NCBI RefSeq assembly: GCF_035046485.1
Contig: NC_085138.1
Span: 445,819,204-445,883,203, forward strand
Source of the DNA: Aedes albopictus
Taxonomy: Eukaryota; Arthropoda; Insecta; Diptera; Culicidae
Direction of reading: 5' to 3'
Length of the DNA: 64,000 nucleotides
A model generated the notes under the pieces. The model worked only from the letters and a program-made list of their open reading frames with translations, was not told the DNA's origin and did not search any database. Numbering within the stretch: the first letter of the stretch is position 1; every line of letters starts with the position of its first letter. The translations under genes were made by a program, and so were the position numbers. Positions 1-11,119 of the stretch are shown one piece after another.

Positions 1-1756
1 TCAAATTATTGCAAAAAATGTCATGAAAAAATAAAGTATATTGGTTTTTGGTTGGTTAAACCTTAAAATGGGATTGATAAAAGCTAAAATAAATAGTTCT
101 GCGTTGAAATAAAGGCGTGCCCTAATGCCTGTGGAGTATACCTGCTTGATACTAGCATTACCAAATGAGTTAGAAGACTGCTAAGTGAAAGAACTGCTAG
201 AAGTGTCAGAATTTTTTGTACCCTGTTTATTTAAAAGCAGATGGTCTTATAAAAATGCAATATATGGTCAAACAATTGGCTTATTTTATTCAATCTGAAG
301 AAATATATTATAAATGAGTCTGAGATTTGAACCACATTCATTTTTAACATGATTTGTTTGAAAAGAACGTCTAAATTATGAAACAAGTAGTTCATGCTAG
401 AAATTTGAATACTTTTGGTGCCATTTCTCGAAATTTGAGCCGTCCAATGTATGTTATGTCAGCCAGAATACAGTCTAGAAGACATTGAGTGCTATTAGAA
501 GACGTAATAGTAGTAAACGCTGTGATTTATGCAAGTGAAACCATCATATTTCATTAAAACAATACTTAAATATGTGAGTTTTTTATGGTTTGCGTTATTT
601 TTTCTGTTAAAAAACATTGCATTTCGTAAATTTTCAACCTGCACTCGTCATGAAACTTTCATTAGATTCTTTTGAAACACTTCCGATAAAAATAACTACA
701 TCAAATCTCAATTTGGAAACATTTACAATATTATGACATATTTATATTAGATGCATGTAAAATTAATATGGCAACACTTCCGAAAACGATTGAATCCATG
801 ATTTACAAGCCGATCTATAATGTAGGTCACCATACAAAATGATTTTGTTGGATATTTTTCGATATTTGTTAGTTTTTAGCATGGAATTCTAAAAAATGTA
901 TAATTCGACTAAACGAATGTCTAGGTAAAAAATGACATTTGTAGGGTTTTTACCCTCGTTTTTGTTTCAGTGTATATGTAAGTATGATGTATCATATTTT
1001 TTAAAACAGTACTAGATATACTATCACTACGATAAAAAAGTTTTATCATAAAATCTTTTGTATGAGTTTCTTGACACTTTTTTGAAAATTTTTTGGCCTC
1101 GGCTAAACGAATGTCTATCACTGTATATGCCTGGATGATTCTCTGGTAGAACTTTTCGATTTCTAGTTGAAAGTCTTCGAAGGAAGAATATTTCTGTAGT
1201 AACTTGGTAGAAACACTAACATATTTTCTAGAGAGTTGTTTGATTCAATTCAATAAAACTTACGAACAGCACATTTTCGTGAAAATCAATAAACAACTGT
1301 GATAACGGTTTTTTTTTAAATACTTGGCATTTTTTGTGGGATTTCACTATTATTTTCAGGGAATTCCGGGAGTTATTCTTGACAGTATAACTTTTGGAGC
1401 TGTTGGCAAAAATCTTGCTGCATTTTTTCATCTGTATCAAGAAGATTTTCAGTCCGAGGATGGTTTACTTCCTTGGCAGAAATTTTTTGCAGATCTTCTA
1501 AACCATTTCTGTTGGATCTCCAAGACTTTTTACAGGAGTTTATTACACACATCCTTTAAGAATCTACTAAAACTTTGGGCAACATTTCCATAAAATATGT
1601 TCAAGGATTTGTTCCTTGAAGAACTTGCTGGAAATTGTTCGAGACATTTCGCCTGAACTAACCCTGGAATTTCCCAAAATTGTTCTCGAGAGGATTCTTA
1701 GAGAAATCTTATATATTTGTAAAAGAAATCCAGAAATCGTCCAGTTAAGGTGTTTT
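1..1756. other. AT-rich spacer, no gene recognised
   Basis: I see no gene here. Open frames are short and look random. From about 1320 to 1700 there are loosely spaced GGAATTCC-like words that resemble a very degenerate version of the minisatellite at 12460-17035, but they are too diverged to call a repeat with confidence. Confidence 0.5.
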
Positions 1757-1819
1757 ACCGTATGCGTGATAATGTTTGCACCATCGTACAAATAAGGTAC
1801 CCATATCACCTGTACACTA

Positions 1820-2447
1820 GGGTGGGGCTAATTTCAAAAAATCTCTCCGATATATGATTTCCCAAGTGGAAAGTGTTCTACTAGTCGAAATAAGTCAGCT
1901 GTACAAAAATGAGCGATTTCGGTTGATATTTAGGGGTGGCGCAAAGGGTTCAAGTGAAATTTTTGCTAGAACAAACTCTCAAAAATCATTTCAAAATTTA
2001 ATTTTCAAACTTATGTTTTCTAGACTAAATCGGTGATTCTAGAACCCAATTGGGCCAAATTTGTGCTCAAAATTGCGATATCTCGACTGGTTTCCGAGAT
2101 ATTAAAAAAATGTCATATTTTGGTACTCAACCCAAAAAATACTGAAAAACGACATTTTTTTTTAAATATCTCAGAAACCAGTAGAGATATCGCAATTTTG
2201 AGCACAAATTTGGCCCAATTGGGTTCTAGAATCACCGATTTAGTCTAGAAAAAATAAGTTTGAAAATTAAATTTGAAATGATTTTTTAAAGTTTGTTCTA
2301 GCGAAAATTTCACTTGAACCTTTTGCGCCACCCCTATTTATCAACCGAAATCGCTCATTTTTGTACAGCTGACTTATTTCGACTAGTAGATCACTTTCGA
2401 CTTGAGAAATCATATATCGGAGAGATTTTTTGAAATTAGCCCCACCC
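1820..2447. mobile_element. Foldback MITE, TA target duplication
   Basis: The 628-bp element is an almost complete hairpin. It begins GGGTGGGGCTAATTTC and ends with the reverse complement, and each arm runs about 300 bp to a small centre near 2130. TA dinucleotides flank both ends (1818-1819 and 2448-2449), which fits a Tc1/mariner-type target duplication. It encodes no protein, so it must have moved with a transposase supplied elsewhere. The arms differ by a few substitutions, so the insertion is not very recent. Confidence 0.8.
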
Positions 2448-2684
2448 TACTGTACACACAATGTCTTGATTTTTATTGCATGTACGTAAGCTCTAACTCA
2501 TATCACAGTAGGTTGCGGGTAAAAAAATCCGATTTCTTAAGTTTAAAATTTGCACCATGAAGGGGTAGCAGCGGTAGTCGGGACTTGTCCACGCGCAAAT
2601 GTTAAAAAAGACATTTCAGGAGTGTTCAGGAGAACCGCAAAACAGTCTTAGACCGATAAAAAGTAAGGGCAACTATTCCCGAAG

Positions 2685-3122
2685 GTGTCCACTGGTCGTC
2701 CAAGGTTAACATGGATTAAGAAAGCTATCGCTGCCACCAAAAATAAGATTTGGGTGAATTATATGCGCTCAATGAGAAAAATGGCAAAGAAACGCGAAAT
2801 CAGCGACTTAACGGCATGGCATATCGAAAAGGAAAATTACGGTGGCATTTATGATCCTTCGACCATAGAAAAAAAAACTTACATTATTACCAATGGCATC
2901 CAGGAGCTACGAGTAGCACCATATAAGAAAGTCTTGAATTTGCCCAAACGCAACCTCCGTTTTTTTCGATTTCCGAAAAACTATCGATCCGTACCAAATT
3001 CCAGAATCACTAGTTATTATAACTTTTGTTTGTGTGTCAATGACTACACCATTAGGCAATGTCAAAATAAAAAAATAAATTCAATAATTGTTAATCTTGA
3101 CTTTGACACTACTATGATATGA
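2685..3122 (+). CDS. Uncharacterised open frame, probably transposon debris
   Basis: A 145-codon open frame that begins at a GTG rather than an ATG. The first residues read STGRPRLTW, which loosely recalls the basic linker of Tc1/Tc3-type transposases, but the rest does not follow that family and has no visible DDE catalytic residues. The middle is rich in Lys and Asn; the tail looks random. It sits between the 31-bp inverted repeats at 1757-1787 and 3192-3222, so it may be a remnant of that element's coding region. I do not recognise the product. Confidence 0.2.
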   Translation: MSTGRPRLTWIKKAIAATKNKIWVNYMRSMRKMAKKREISDLTAWHIEKENYGGIYDPSTIEKKTYIITNGIQELRVAPYKKVLNLPKRNLRFFRFPKNYRSVPNSRITSYYNFCLCVNDYTIRQCQNKKINSIIVNLDFDTTMI

Positions 3123-3512
3123 GTTATAGCTTAAATGCCTGCAAATAAAACCAATACATTGTCTTCACAAGTAAAACTGGAATTTTATTTAACGATGGTG
3201 CAAACATTATCACGCATACGGTATTTGCATTTTATTTGTACATTTCAAGCCTGTATCTGTGCCTGCAATCTGTGGATGTTAGTGTCGGGAACCCGGCAGA
3301 GTAGTAAGCGATGTATTGATTCAATAAATGAACTCACTACAAAAAGAAAAAAATACCATAAGGAAAATGTGATTGCCCAGGCGCAGAACACTATGGAACA
3401 GAATAATATGCAGAGATTTTACGAAATTGTCAATGGCGTGCCAAGAAATACAGAGCCTTCTCCCGTCATATGCAACGACCGTGATGGAAACTTGCTGACA
3501 GGTAAAGCAATG

Positions 3513-4667
3513 CACAGTGGAAAAAAAACAGTAAAAACCACAGTGACACTAAATTCTGCATCTCACGAACGCATCCAGTTTTTCTAATGAAAAAAAAAAC
3601 GGGTTTAGGCGTAAAATTGTCTGGAGAATCGAATGAAAGTGGTTAAACAGACCGCACGGATCACTATCCTGCTCATTTTGCCCTAATTCCACAGTTTTTA
3701 TTGACTTTTATATGAAACTTTTTCTTGAATACTTATTTATTTATTTATTTATTCCTTGTATCCTAATTCACTAAACAACTCCTTCACAGCATACCGCCCA
3801 TATGTTTCTTGTGTGTTATATAGCTAATTTCATGCAAAACTCAATATATGTAGAGAATTAGGGTAAAATGAGCATAATTACATTCACGCGGTGACTACAA
3901 TCATTTTTAATCGATTCTTTGTATCCTTCTTAGCAAATCCTGAAATCCTCTTAGCAAATCATTCATAATATTCTTTGGGAGTTATGGAGCTAATTTCATA
4001 CAACATATGTAGGGAATTAGGGTAAAATGAGCATAATCACATTCGCGAGGACACTGCCGTCACTTCTAATCGATTCCTTGTATCATAATCCACTAAAGAA
4101 ACCCTTCATTGCATACCACCCATAAGTTTCTTGTGGGTTATATAGGTAATTTCATACAAAACTCAATATATGTAGGGAATTAGGGTAAAATGAGCATAAT
4201 TACATTCCCGCGGTCATTGCAATCACTTCTAATCGATTCCTTGTATCATAATCCATAATCCTCCAAATAAACGCTTCTTAACATACCACTCATATGTTTC
4301 TTGTGAGTTATAGAGTTAATTTCATAATGTGTGGGGAATTAGGGTAAAATAAGCATTAGTACATTCATGCGGTCACGACAATCACTTCCAATTGATTCTC
4401 TACATCTTAATCTTTCAGAAAAGTCCTTCAATGTAAACCGCATTCATGTTTCATAAGTGTATTCGAGCTAGTTTCATATAAAAGTCAATAAAAACTGGGG
4501 AATTAGGGCAACATGAGCAGGATAATGATCCGTGCGGTCTGTTTAACCACTTTCATTCGATTCTCCAGACAATTTTACGCCTAAAACCGTTTTGTTTATT
4601 AGAAAAACTGGATGCGTTCGTGAGATACAGAATTTAGTGTCGGTTTGCACTGTTTTTTCCCACTGTG
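3513..4667. mobile_element. Non-autonomous Transib-like DNA transposon
   Basis: A 1155-bp element with terminal inverted repeats of about 170-178 bp (3513-3690 and 4499-4667). Both ends read CACAGTGG going inward. The 5-bp sequence CAATG is duplicated on each side (3508-3512 and 4668-4672). CACAGTG ends plus a 5-bp duplication are the known hallmarks of Transib elements, relatives of the RAG recombinase, whose signal heptamer is also CACAGTG. Removing the element restores a plausible reading frame in the host retrotransposon. No transposase is present; the interior is a tandem array. The superfamily is inferred from ends and duplication only. Confidence 0.7.
3740..4540. repeat. Tandem repeat of about 160 bp inside the Transib-like element
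   Basis: The motif GAATTAGGGTAAAATGAGC recurs, with variants, at 3855, 4014, 4177, 4336 and 4500, giving periods of 159, 163, 159 and 164 bp. Each unit also carries a TTCCTTGTATC-like word and an ATATGTTTCTTGTG-like word. The last unit merges into the right terminal inverted repeat and its GGAATTAGGGC word also occurs in the left repeat, so the array seems to have grown from the subterminal sequence. Confidence 0.8.
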
Positions 4668-5199
4668 CAATGGTGGCTGCCAGAGAGATCTCTTCGAGGA
4701 ATTGTTGAACGGTGGGAATGGAAGAGCGACAAACAGAATTCGAATCGATGACGACGGACAGGCTGTGGAACTCGCGACTGAAGTGCGCGAATCTATTCCC
4801 CTATAGCGTACACAAATTTGTCTAGAATTCTGTCAAACAGACTGGGGCCGATTGAGGAGCCCTTCGTGGGCAAATATCAGTTGGGTTTTCTTGAGGACCG
4901 ATCAACGACGGATCGACGGATCAGATGTTCCCGATGCTGCTAATTCTCGATAAACTTGTACAACTTGCAGACCCATCATCTGTTTATTGATTTCAAGTAT
5001 TATGATAGAACATAGTTTTCCTGTAATACTGATTAGTTTGATTCTTGCGACGCTTGACGGATCGAGTTGCGGAAGAAATTTCGTCATCGTTCGTAATCTT
5101 AGATGGACTGAAAAAGGGCGATGCTCTTTCGAACTTATTGCTATACATTGTACCAATTTGTTCGAACCGTCTAAGCAGAATACCCTCTTCGTTTCAAAG

Positions 5200-6175
5200 G
5201 AGTTTCAATGGGTTTCAGAGGCGTTTTAGGAGGCTTCTGGGGCTTTCAGGGGGTTCCAGGATGTTTTAGGTGGACTTTTATGAACGTTTCAGGATGTTTC
5301 AAGGGGTTATTATGGACGTTTCAGGATGTTTCAAGGGGTTACAGGGCGTTTCAGGGAGGTTTCAGAAGCATTTTGGGAGTTCCCATGGGTGTCAGGATTC
5401 CAGAGGGGCTTTTAGGGCGTTTCAAGGAATGCCCCGGGAATCCCTCTAAAACCCTGTCGGACCCCATGTTTTTCTCCCCGCTGTTGGAAAAACGTAACGT
5501 CTTGTAAACGCGCCGAAAATCCTTGAAAACTTCCTGAAATGCCTATAACCCCACTCGAACCCTATGAACCCCTGAAAATGGCTATGTGAAACGGAGCTGG
5601 GAAACTCCTCGAAAATTCTTTAAAACTTCCTGAAATGTCTCAGAAATCCCCCTAGTACCCCCTCCGATTCCAATGTAATACATACCTCTGTAACATCTCT
5701 AAAACCCGCCGAAAACCCCTGACCTCTGTTAAATGCCCTGTATCTCCTTGAAACGCTTTGAACGCCCCTAGAAGTCCACCTGAATCATCTTGAAACCCTT
5801 TAAAACCCCACCCCCCCCCCTTCCACGAAAGCGCACCTGAAACCTCCCCAAAACGTCCTGTATCCAGTCTTGTAAACATTCGACATTTTTCACTACCTTA
5901 ATTTCGTTTCCGCGGTCGGGTGTCAGTTTGCTTTGTTACAATCGTGCGCTACCGTAACCTAAGCCGTTTCTGAAACATCTTTGAAACGTCCTGTAATCTC
6001 TTGAAACGCCTTGAGTCGCCCCTAAAAGCCCCCCCCCCCCGCTCTTGAAACATTCTGGAACCCTCACAAACCCCTGAAACCTCCTTAAGCGCCTCTTAAA
6101 CTTCCCTGAAACACCCTGTAACCCCTTCAAACGCTCCTAAAAGCCCCTGTGAAACATCCTGGAAACACCTGAACC
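5200..6175. repeat. Strand-skewed minisatellite in opposed orientation
   Basis: From about 5200 to 5470 the plus strand repeats G/T-rich words such as GTTTCAGGGGCGTTTTAGG. From about 5510 to 6175 it repeats the complementary C/A-rich words (CCTGAAACCCCTGAAA style). The two halves therefore form degenerate inverted arms around a boundary near 5490, with a non-repeat patch at about 5880-5945. Poly-C runs lie at about 5809-5820 and 6029-6040. Apparent open frames here are by-products of the repeat. A similar block occurs at 35400-36470. Confidence 0.7.
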
Positions 6176-6179
6176 TCTT

Positions 6180-6690
6180 GTCTTTTTTTCAAATCTACCT
6201 TGACTTAACTTTTTTACGCGTGTTTTTTTTAAATAACGTGTTTTTTACGCGTTTTTTTTAATGCGATTATTAACGATCTTTTTTTGTAAAAAAACACGCG
6301 TTTTTATGCGGACCGCGAATAAAAAAAATCTTTAGTGAATCTGCAATAATCCGGACGTAGAAATATGGCTTAAACTCTGCAACGGATCGGCAAAGTAGCA
6401 ACAATAAGAGACCATCACTAATTGCTGTTTAATATAGTGAAAGGCTGAAATCTCGAGTAGTCCCAATTTCACCGTGAATATCATTGGCATTTTTCGAAGG
6501 TAGATCGTGACATTTACTTGAAATATTCGAAAAATAGCTGTTTTCCGTGACTTTTTTGCAGAACTGGTCTAGCCGCACAAGTTTTTCATATACCATATTC
6601 TCAGGTTCAGCTTCTAAAATGAGCTGTAGGTGATTGAATTTAGATATGACGAAATGAATTTTTCAGCACAGGTCCCAATACATCTTTTAA
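6180..6690. other. ACGCG/poly-T patch and truncated hAT MITE copy
   Basis: At 6200-6320 the sequence alternates T-runs or A-runs with ACGCG or CGCGT words. From about 6470 to 6669 it matches the right-hand end of the hAT MITE at 48148-49507, ending in the same GAATTTTTCAGCAC. The left half of that element is missing and no target duplication can be read, so this is a truncated copy. No gene seen. Confidence 0.6.
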
Positions 6691-8007
6691 TGATATGCTG
6701 CACACTACAAATGCATCGCGCCCCACGTTAGGCGCCACAATACGGATAACTGTTGGCAAAACCCTACAAACGCGCTATTTTATATTTCGTATCGCGAGCC
6801 ACGTTGGACGCTGTTACAAAAATATAATAGAACCCTACAAATGCACAAACATAACATCACAAGCTAACATCATAAAGTACAACACATAACATAAATTATG
6901 CCCGGTTATCCAAATGGATAACGAAGTCCTGGATGATGAGGTTTCGTTATTGTTATTGGTCCATCAGTTAATCCTGTAATCTTATTTTCTCTGGCAGGTT
7001 GCCTTTAGTTCGCAGTGATAGTTGCTTTCATAGCGTGTGTTTGGTCTAGGAATTTCTAATCCTAAGGGGGCAGCTGATTCGGGCAACAACACAATACCGT
7101 CTTTCATTTGATGTCCGTGATAGGGGACGGATTGCGTGTTTTGTACTGGACCGCTGCCAAAAATGACTGGAGCGCTACAAATGCACATTATAGTTCAGGG
7201 ACAGATGAACAAACCACAGTATAACATACAAAATAAATTGACGAAATGTTCATAACAATTTACAAACGTAACATACTCCATGATACAATCGAAGATTGTT
7301 CCACGCATTGGAGAATGCAATTCATGGAATTTTTTCAGATTTTTTTTCATACTTATTAACTACTTTACAAACGTAACACAACACCAGCAACAGCGGATTA
7401 ATTTTTCAAGAATCGAAATCGCGATTCTTGAAAAATTCTGAAACGATCCCATTACCATACTATCGAGAATTCGGTTGATGATCATTTTATTTGGTGCTGA
7501 GCAGACCTCAGTGTGAAATTGTCACCAGGCTAACTAAATTATGTAAGCCAAAATAATTGCGCAATAAAATGTCACCAGACTAACTCAAAACCAATAACGT
7601 TAGCGAATCTTGGTGAAGGGTATGATCTAACGCCATTAACCAACGGCCAAAAAACTGTCATCAAGCAAGCACTTTTCCGTTATCTATCTGAACTGTTGCG
7701 GACACTCATATTTGATCTACTCTAAGTTTAGCTAGCCTAAACCAGATGGATCAACAAGAAACAATGGACTAATAACGCGCAAAAGGAACTATAACACACA
7801 CGTGGGTTATTCAGTTGGGCGTCTATGTAAAATATATACTGTGGAACCCTACAAATGCGCAACGCTCCACAGTTGGGTACTTATGCACGAGAAACAAAAT
7901 AGAACATTACAAATGTACAAAACACAAACATGCAACACAACATAAATTGTGCCAAATGGATAACGAAGTCCAATCCCAGGATGACGAGGTTTTATAATTG
8001 TTATTGG
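6690..8007. repeat. Diverged repeat module, partial copies
   Basis: Stretches at about 6690-6990 and 7800-8007 share an ordered set of words: CCCTACAAATGC, a CCACGTTGG-like word, ATAACATAAATTATG, CAAATGGATAACGAAGTCC, and GATGAGGTTT followed by TTGTTATTGG and CCATCAGT. A short related piece lies at 7160-7200. The left copy continues unbroken where the right copy is split by the MITE at 8016-8870, so it serves as an empty-site control. The motifs could be the leader of an LTR retrotransposon, but no coding region supports this. About 7200-7800 holds nothing recognisable. Confidence 0.55.
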
Positions 8008-8015
8008 CCCATCAG

Positions 8016-8870
8016 TAGGCCGTCCCTTATTTTGCAAAAATTAAAAATGTTATAATTTCGTTGTTGGAAAATGATCGTTTTAGCCCAGAAATGATCATGT
8101 CAAAATTTGAAGTCCGTATCTCAAGGCAAAGTGGTCCCTCAAAGGGCCTAAAGTTGTCAAAAATTGTATGGGACTAAAAAACATGAGATTTTTTTCGACG
8201 AAAAAATACGCTATTCTACTAAAACCGATGATGTGCTTAGAATTGCGATATCTCAACTCGTTCTTGAGTTATTCACAAAAAAAAACTCAGAAAAACCAGC
8301 ACTTTGACCATTTTTTTCAGATCCCAAAGATAAGATTTTGCTCAATAATTTGAAAACGAGTGCAGATATCGCAACTCTAAGTACATTTTTGGCCCTTTAC
8401 ACAGTAAGAAAAAATCACCGACTTCGGTAATGTTTTACCGAAATCTCAACCGTTAAGTTTGTTTTACAGGAAAAAATCGGTAAAGGCAGCAACTTTTACC
8501 GAAGTTCGTTAGAGTTTGACAGATAAACGATAACATTTAACCGAAATTTGTTATTTTTTCACAGAATTTCGTTAAAAATCCATTACCGAACGCTCAGCGG
8601 TTGAGATTTCGGTAAAAATTACCGAACGCGATTAGCTGTGTAGGGTCCTAAAATCATCGGTTTTAGTAGAACAGCGTATTTTTTCGTCGAAAAAAATTTC
8701 ATGTTTTTGTAGTCCCATACAATTTTTGACAACTTTAGGCCCTTTGAGGGACCACTTTGCATTGAGCTACGGACTCCACATTTTGACATGATCATTTCTG
8801 AGCTTAAACGATCGTTTTCCAACAACGAACTTATAACATTTCCAATTTTTGCAGAATAAGGGACGGCCTA
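8016..8870. mobile_element. hAT-like MITE, 8-bp target duplication
   Basis: This 855-bp element starts TAGGCCGTCCCTTATT and ends with the reverse complement; the arms run about 190 bp each. The 8-bp sequence CCCATCAG is duplicated exactly at 8008-8015 and 8871-8878. The paralogous site at 6955-6985 is unoccupied (CCATCAG followed directly by TTAATCCTGT), which confirms both boundaries. An 8-bp duplication with a TAGG-type end fits the hAT superfamily. There is no transposase. A second, TA-flanked MITE sits at its centre (8400-8640). Confidence 0.85.
8400..8640. mobile_element. TA-flanked MITE nested in the hAT-like MITE
   Basis: A 241-bp element with ends CACAGTAAG and CTTAGCTGTG-like (reading CACAGCTAA inward on the other strand). 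TA is duplicated at 8398-8399 and 8641-8642. The arms share TTCGGTAA and the longer ACCGAAATCTCAACCG. CGGTAAA/TTACCGAA words recur throughout. It interrupts the host MITE, so it is the younger insertion. Confidence 0.7.
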
Positions 8871-8878
8871 CCCATCAG

Positions 8879-10084
8879 TCAATCCTGTGATCGTATTTTT
8901 TTCTTTGTTGAAATTCAGCAATTCCGTTTGCTGATTTTTTTTCTGTGTCCGGTGTGTACAATTTTGGTGTTTTCTGCAAAAATGTTTTTTTTTGTGCAAA
9001 CTTAGTGCGGTAACGTAATTTCTAGTAAGAAATCCTTCGAACAAGTAGCAATGGGATGGAAAAAAAAATACTGTTAAGAATATCTCGGTTCAGAGAACAC
9101 CTAAAGATGGCGCCCCCAACTACCATTCAAATGCATAAGAGTAATGCGTCAAAACGATTTTAAATTGAAAATAACTGCAGTAGATCTTATTTATATCTCG
9201 GATATCGTGGTTTACACATACAAGGCCTCTCCCAGGGATTTATCTACGAAAATATTCATTCCACCCGATAATACTCCATGTGTTTATCATTGGATTCCTA
9301 CCAGGTTTCATCCTGTGATCCCTCCTCACAGTGGTCCAGATTTGAAAATACCTGGCAAAAATTACCAAATCATAGTAGTCCGCTAGTTTTAGCCTATATG
9401 AGTGTATTGGAACATGATTTAGCGCTCAATTTCATTTTAAAGGCATTTTCATTTTTTGTCAATTTCTTCGAACAAAATCCGAACAAAATTGATGTTTTTC
9501 ATACAATTTTACTATACACATATCATCATGGCGCTATTGTTTTGGCAGCTCTTGGCAGCTACATTTTTCTTTAACCGATTCTGCATACATAAACGAGCAT
9601 TTGAAAAGAATCTCCTCGCGGGGAGTAGCGGGGAGCGATTTGGAAGACACTTTTGAAGTCGAATTGTAAGAATTTTTCGTACTAATGACATGTAGTGTCA
9701 ATTTTGAAGCCAAAAGTGTTATTTTGATCTCTTGCTCCATTGCAGATGTCTGATATACACAAGAACTTACAAATAAACGTTTGAAAGCAATTGTATTACT
9801 TATATCAATAGACATTTGTAGCGGTTGAACTTGTTTGTGTTCTTTATCAAAAATTCAGCACTTTCTTCCATCAGCAGCTATTTAGTGCTGTAACAAGATA
9901 TAAAATCAATATTTCCAATTTTTTTTAAATGCCAGTTAGTGCTTCTGGTATTGTGAATGAATGTTCAATGTACTGTATCCCATATAAGACATGTTCAAAA
10001 ATTGGGTTTCTGCCAGCTTTTCTCAAAATTTGACCTCTGTGGTCCTGAATTCTGTAGGGATCCATCCTAGTATTTCCTCCGTAA
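8879..10084. other. Spacer, no gene recognised
   Basis: AT-rich sequence with no open frame that looks coding. From about 9530 to 9660 there is a short GC-richer patch (CTCCTCGCGGGGAGTAGCGGGGAG) without a recognisable element. Nothing else stands out. Confidence 0.5.
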
Positions 10085-10364
10085 ATTCTTCCATTATTTA
10101 ACTCAGGATTCTTCTTGGCATCCCTTCAAATTTTTTTTGTTAGGATTCCTTCAAGAATTCATACCGGGATTCTTGCAGAAGGTCATACTGCTATTCTCAA
10201 AAGTATTTCTAACGAGATTCTTTCAGGGATTCCTCATGGGATTCCTTCATTTACTTCTCACGAAATTCCTTCACAGATTCCTCCAGCAGGGGTATTTTTC
10301 GCTAATTTCTCCCGCGATTCTTTCAGCAATTTATGCTGGCTTTTTTGCGGAATTCGCTCCGTGA
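10085..10364. repeat. GGATTCCTTCA-type minisatellite
   Basis: Degenerate repetition of GGATTCCTTCA and GATTCTTGCAG-like words, the reverse strand of the GAATCC/GGAATTCC minisatellites at 12460-17035 and 59640-62660. Its right end merges into the target sequence of the Lian insertion. The 110- and 75-codon open frames over this stretch are repeat by-products. Confidence 0.7.
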
Positions 10365-11119
10365 TGAAATCCTTCAAGACTGCGAATTCGGACAGAGGAA
10401 GCTCTCAGTTGATGTGGATGTTCTCATCAGGTATCAGGTATCAGTAGGTCGGCTCTAGAGGCACGTTCTCCTCCATTCGGGAAATTTGTGCCATCGCCAT
10501 GAACACGAGCCTATTCATCATTTACCTGACGGAAAAGGGAAGGAAAAAGGATAGGACATGGGAAAGGACAGGTAAGAGAATAGGATCGTCATACTCGCAA
10601 AAGCGTACCACAATGGGTTCACATAGCGTCCTGAAAAGGACACTGTAATAACGCATAAGCGTGCCACAATGGGTTCGAACAGCGCCCTGAGAAGGGCACT
10701 GTGATAATGCATAAAGCGTAAAGAGAGCCTATAGCTCTTTACCACAGCGGGTCAAGAACAACAGAACGTCCTGAAGATTCAGGTTTCTGAAGTCAGTTTC
10801 ACTTAACACTCCCACTGCCATGCCTCCCAAACAGTGGGAACGGTAATTTCAACTTGATATAACTCAGCCGTTTTTCATCCGATTTGCAAAATTTTTGAAG
10901 CTATGAATTTTCCCAGCCTTCTAGATGAATATAAAATTTTCAAACTATGGATTTGACCAAAGTTCTATTTTTGAGTACTCAAAAACTCGGAGCAAGTACC
11001 TTAAAAATGCTGTTTTTCTGGAGCCATTCCGAATGTAAATTAGTTTCCACGCATATTTTAATGTTGAATTGCCCATATTAATAAAGCAAAATTATTGCAA
11101 AGAAATATATGGAGAAAAC

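Larger units (their letters stand above)
1757..3222. repeat. 31-bp perfect inverted repeat bounding a 1.47-kb segment
   Basis: Positions 1757-1787 and 3192-3222 are perfect 31-bp inverted copies of each other. The left copy starts ACCGTATGCG and the right copy ends CGCATACGGT. Between them lie a complete foldback MITE (1820-2447) and an uncharacterised open frame. The pair could be the ends of a larger decayed DNA transposon or two unrelated copies of a short repeat in opposite orientation. No convincing target duplication was found outside them. Confidence 0.5.
3320..5190 (+). pseudogene. Non-LTR retrotransposon ORF remnant, split by a DNA transposon
   Basis: Two pieces of one decayed reverse-transcriptase ORF lie at about 3320-3512 and 4668-5190. 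The first encodes a linker typical of non-LTR elements (QRFYEIVNG ... NDRDGNLLTGKAM). It is cut after AM by the element at 3513-4667 and resumes as VAAR in the second piece. Further on are RT-like fragments (FVGKYQLGFLEDRSTTDR, and SSSFVILDGLKKGDALSNLL, the equivalent of the usual RQGD block). Several frameshifts, stops and an apparent internal deletion near 4790 break the frame. The wording resembles RTE/CFDP2-like elements such as the one at 56157-59529, but it is a different and older copy. Confidence 0.65.

Noticed and set aside
3135..3587. Single 150-codon gene
   Set aside because: Its first part is unrelated sequence, its middle is a retrotransposon linker and its end runs into the Transib-like element; it is a chance fusion across an insertion boundary.
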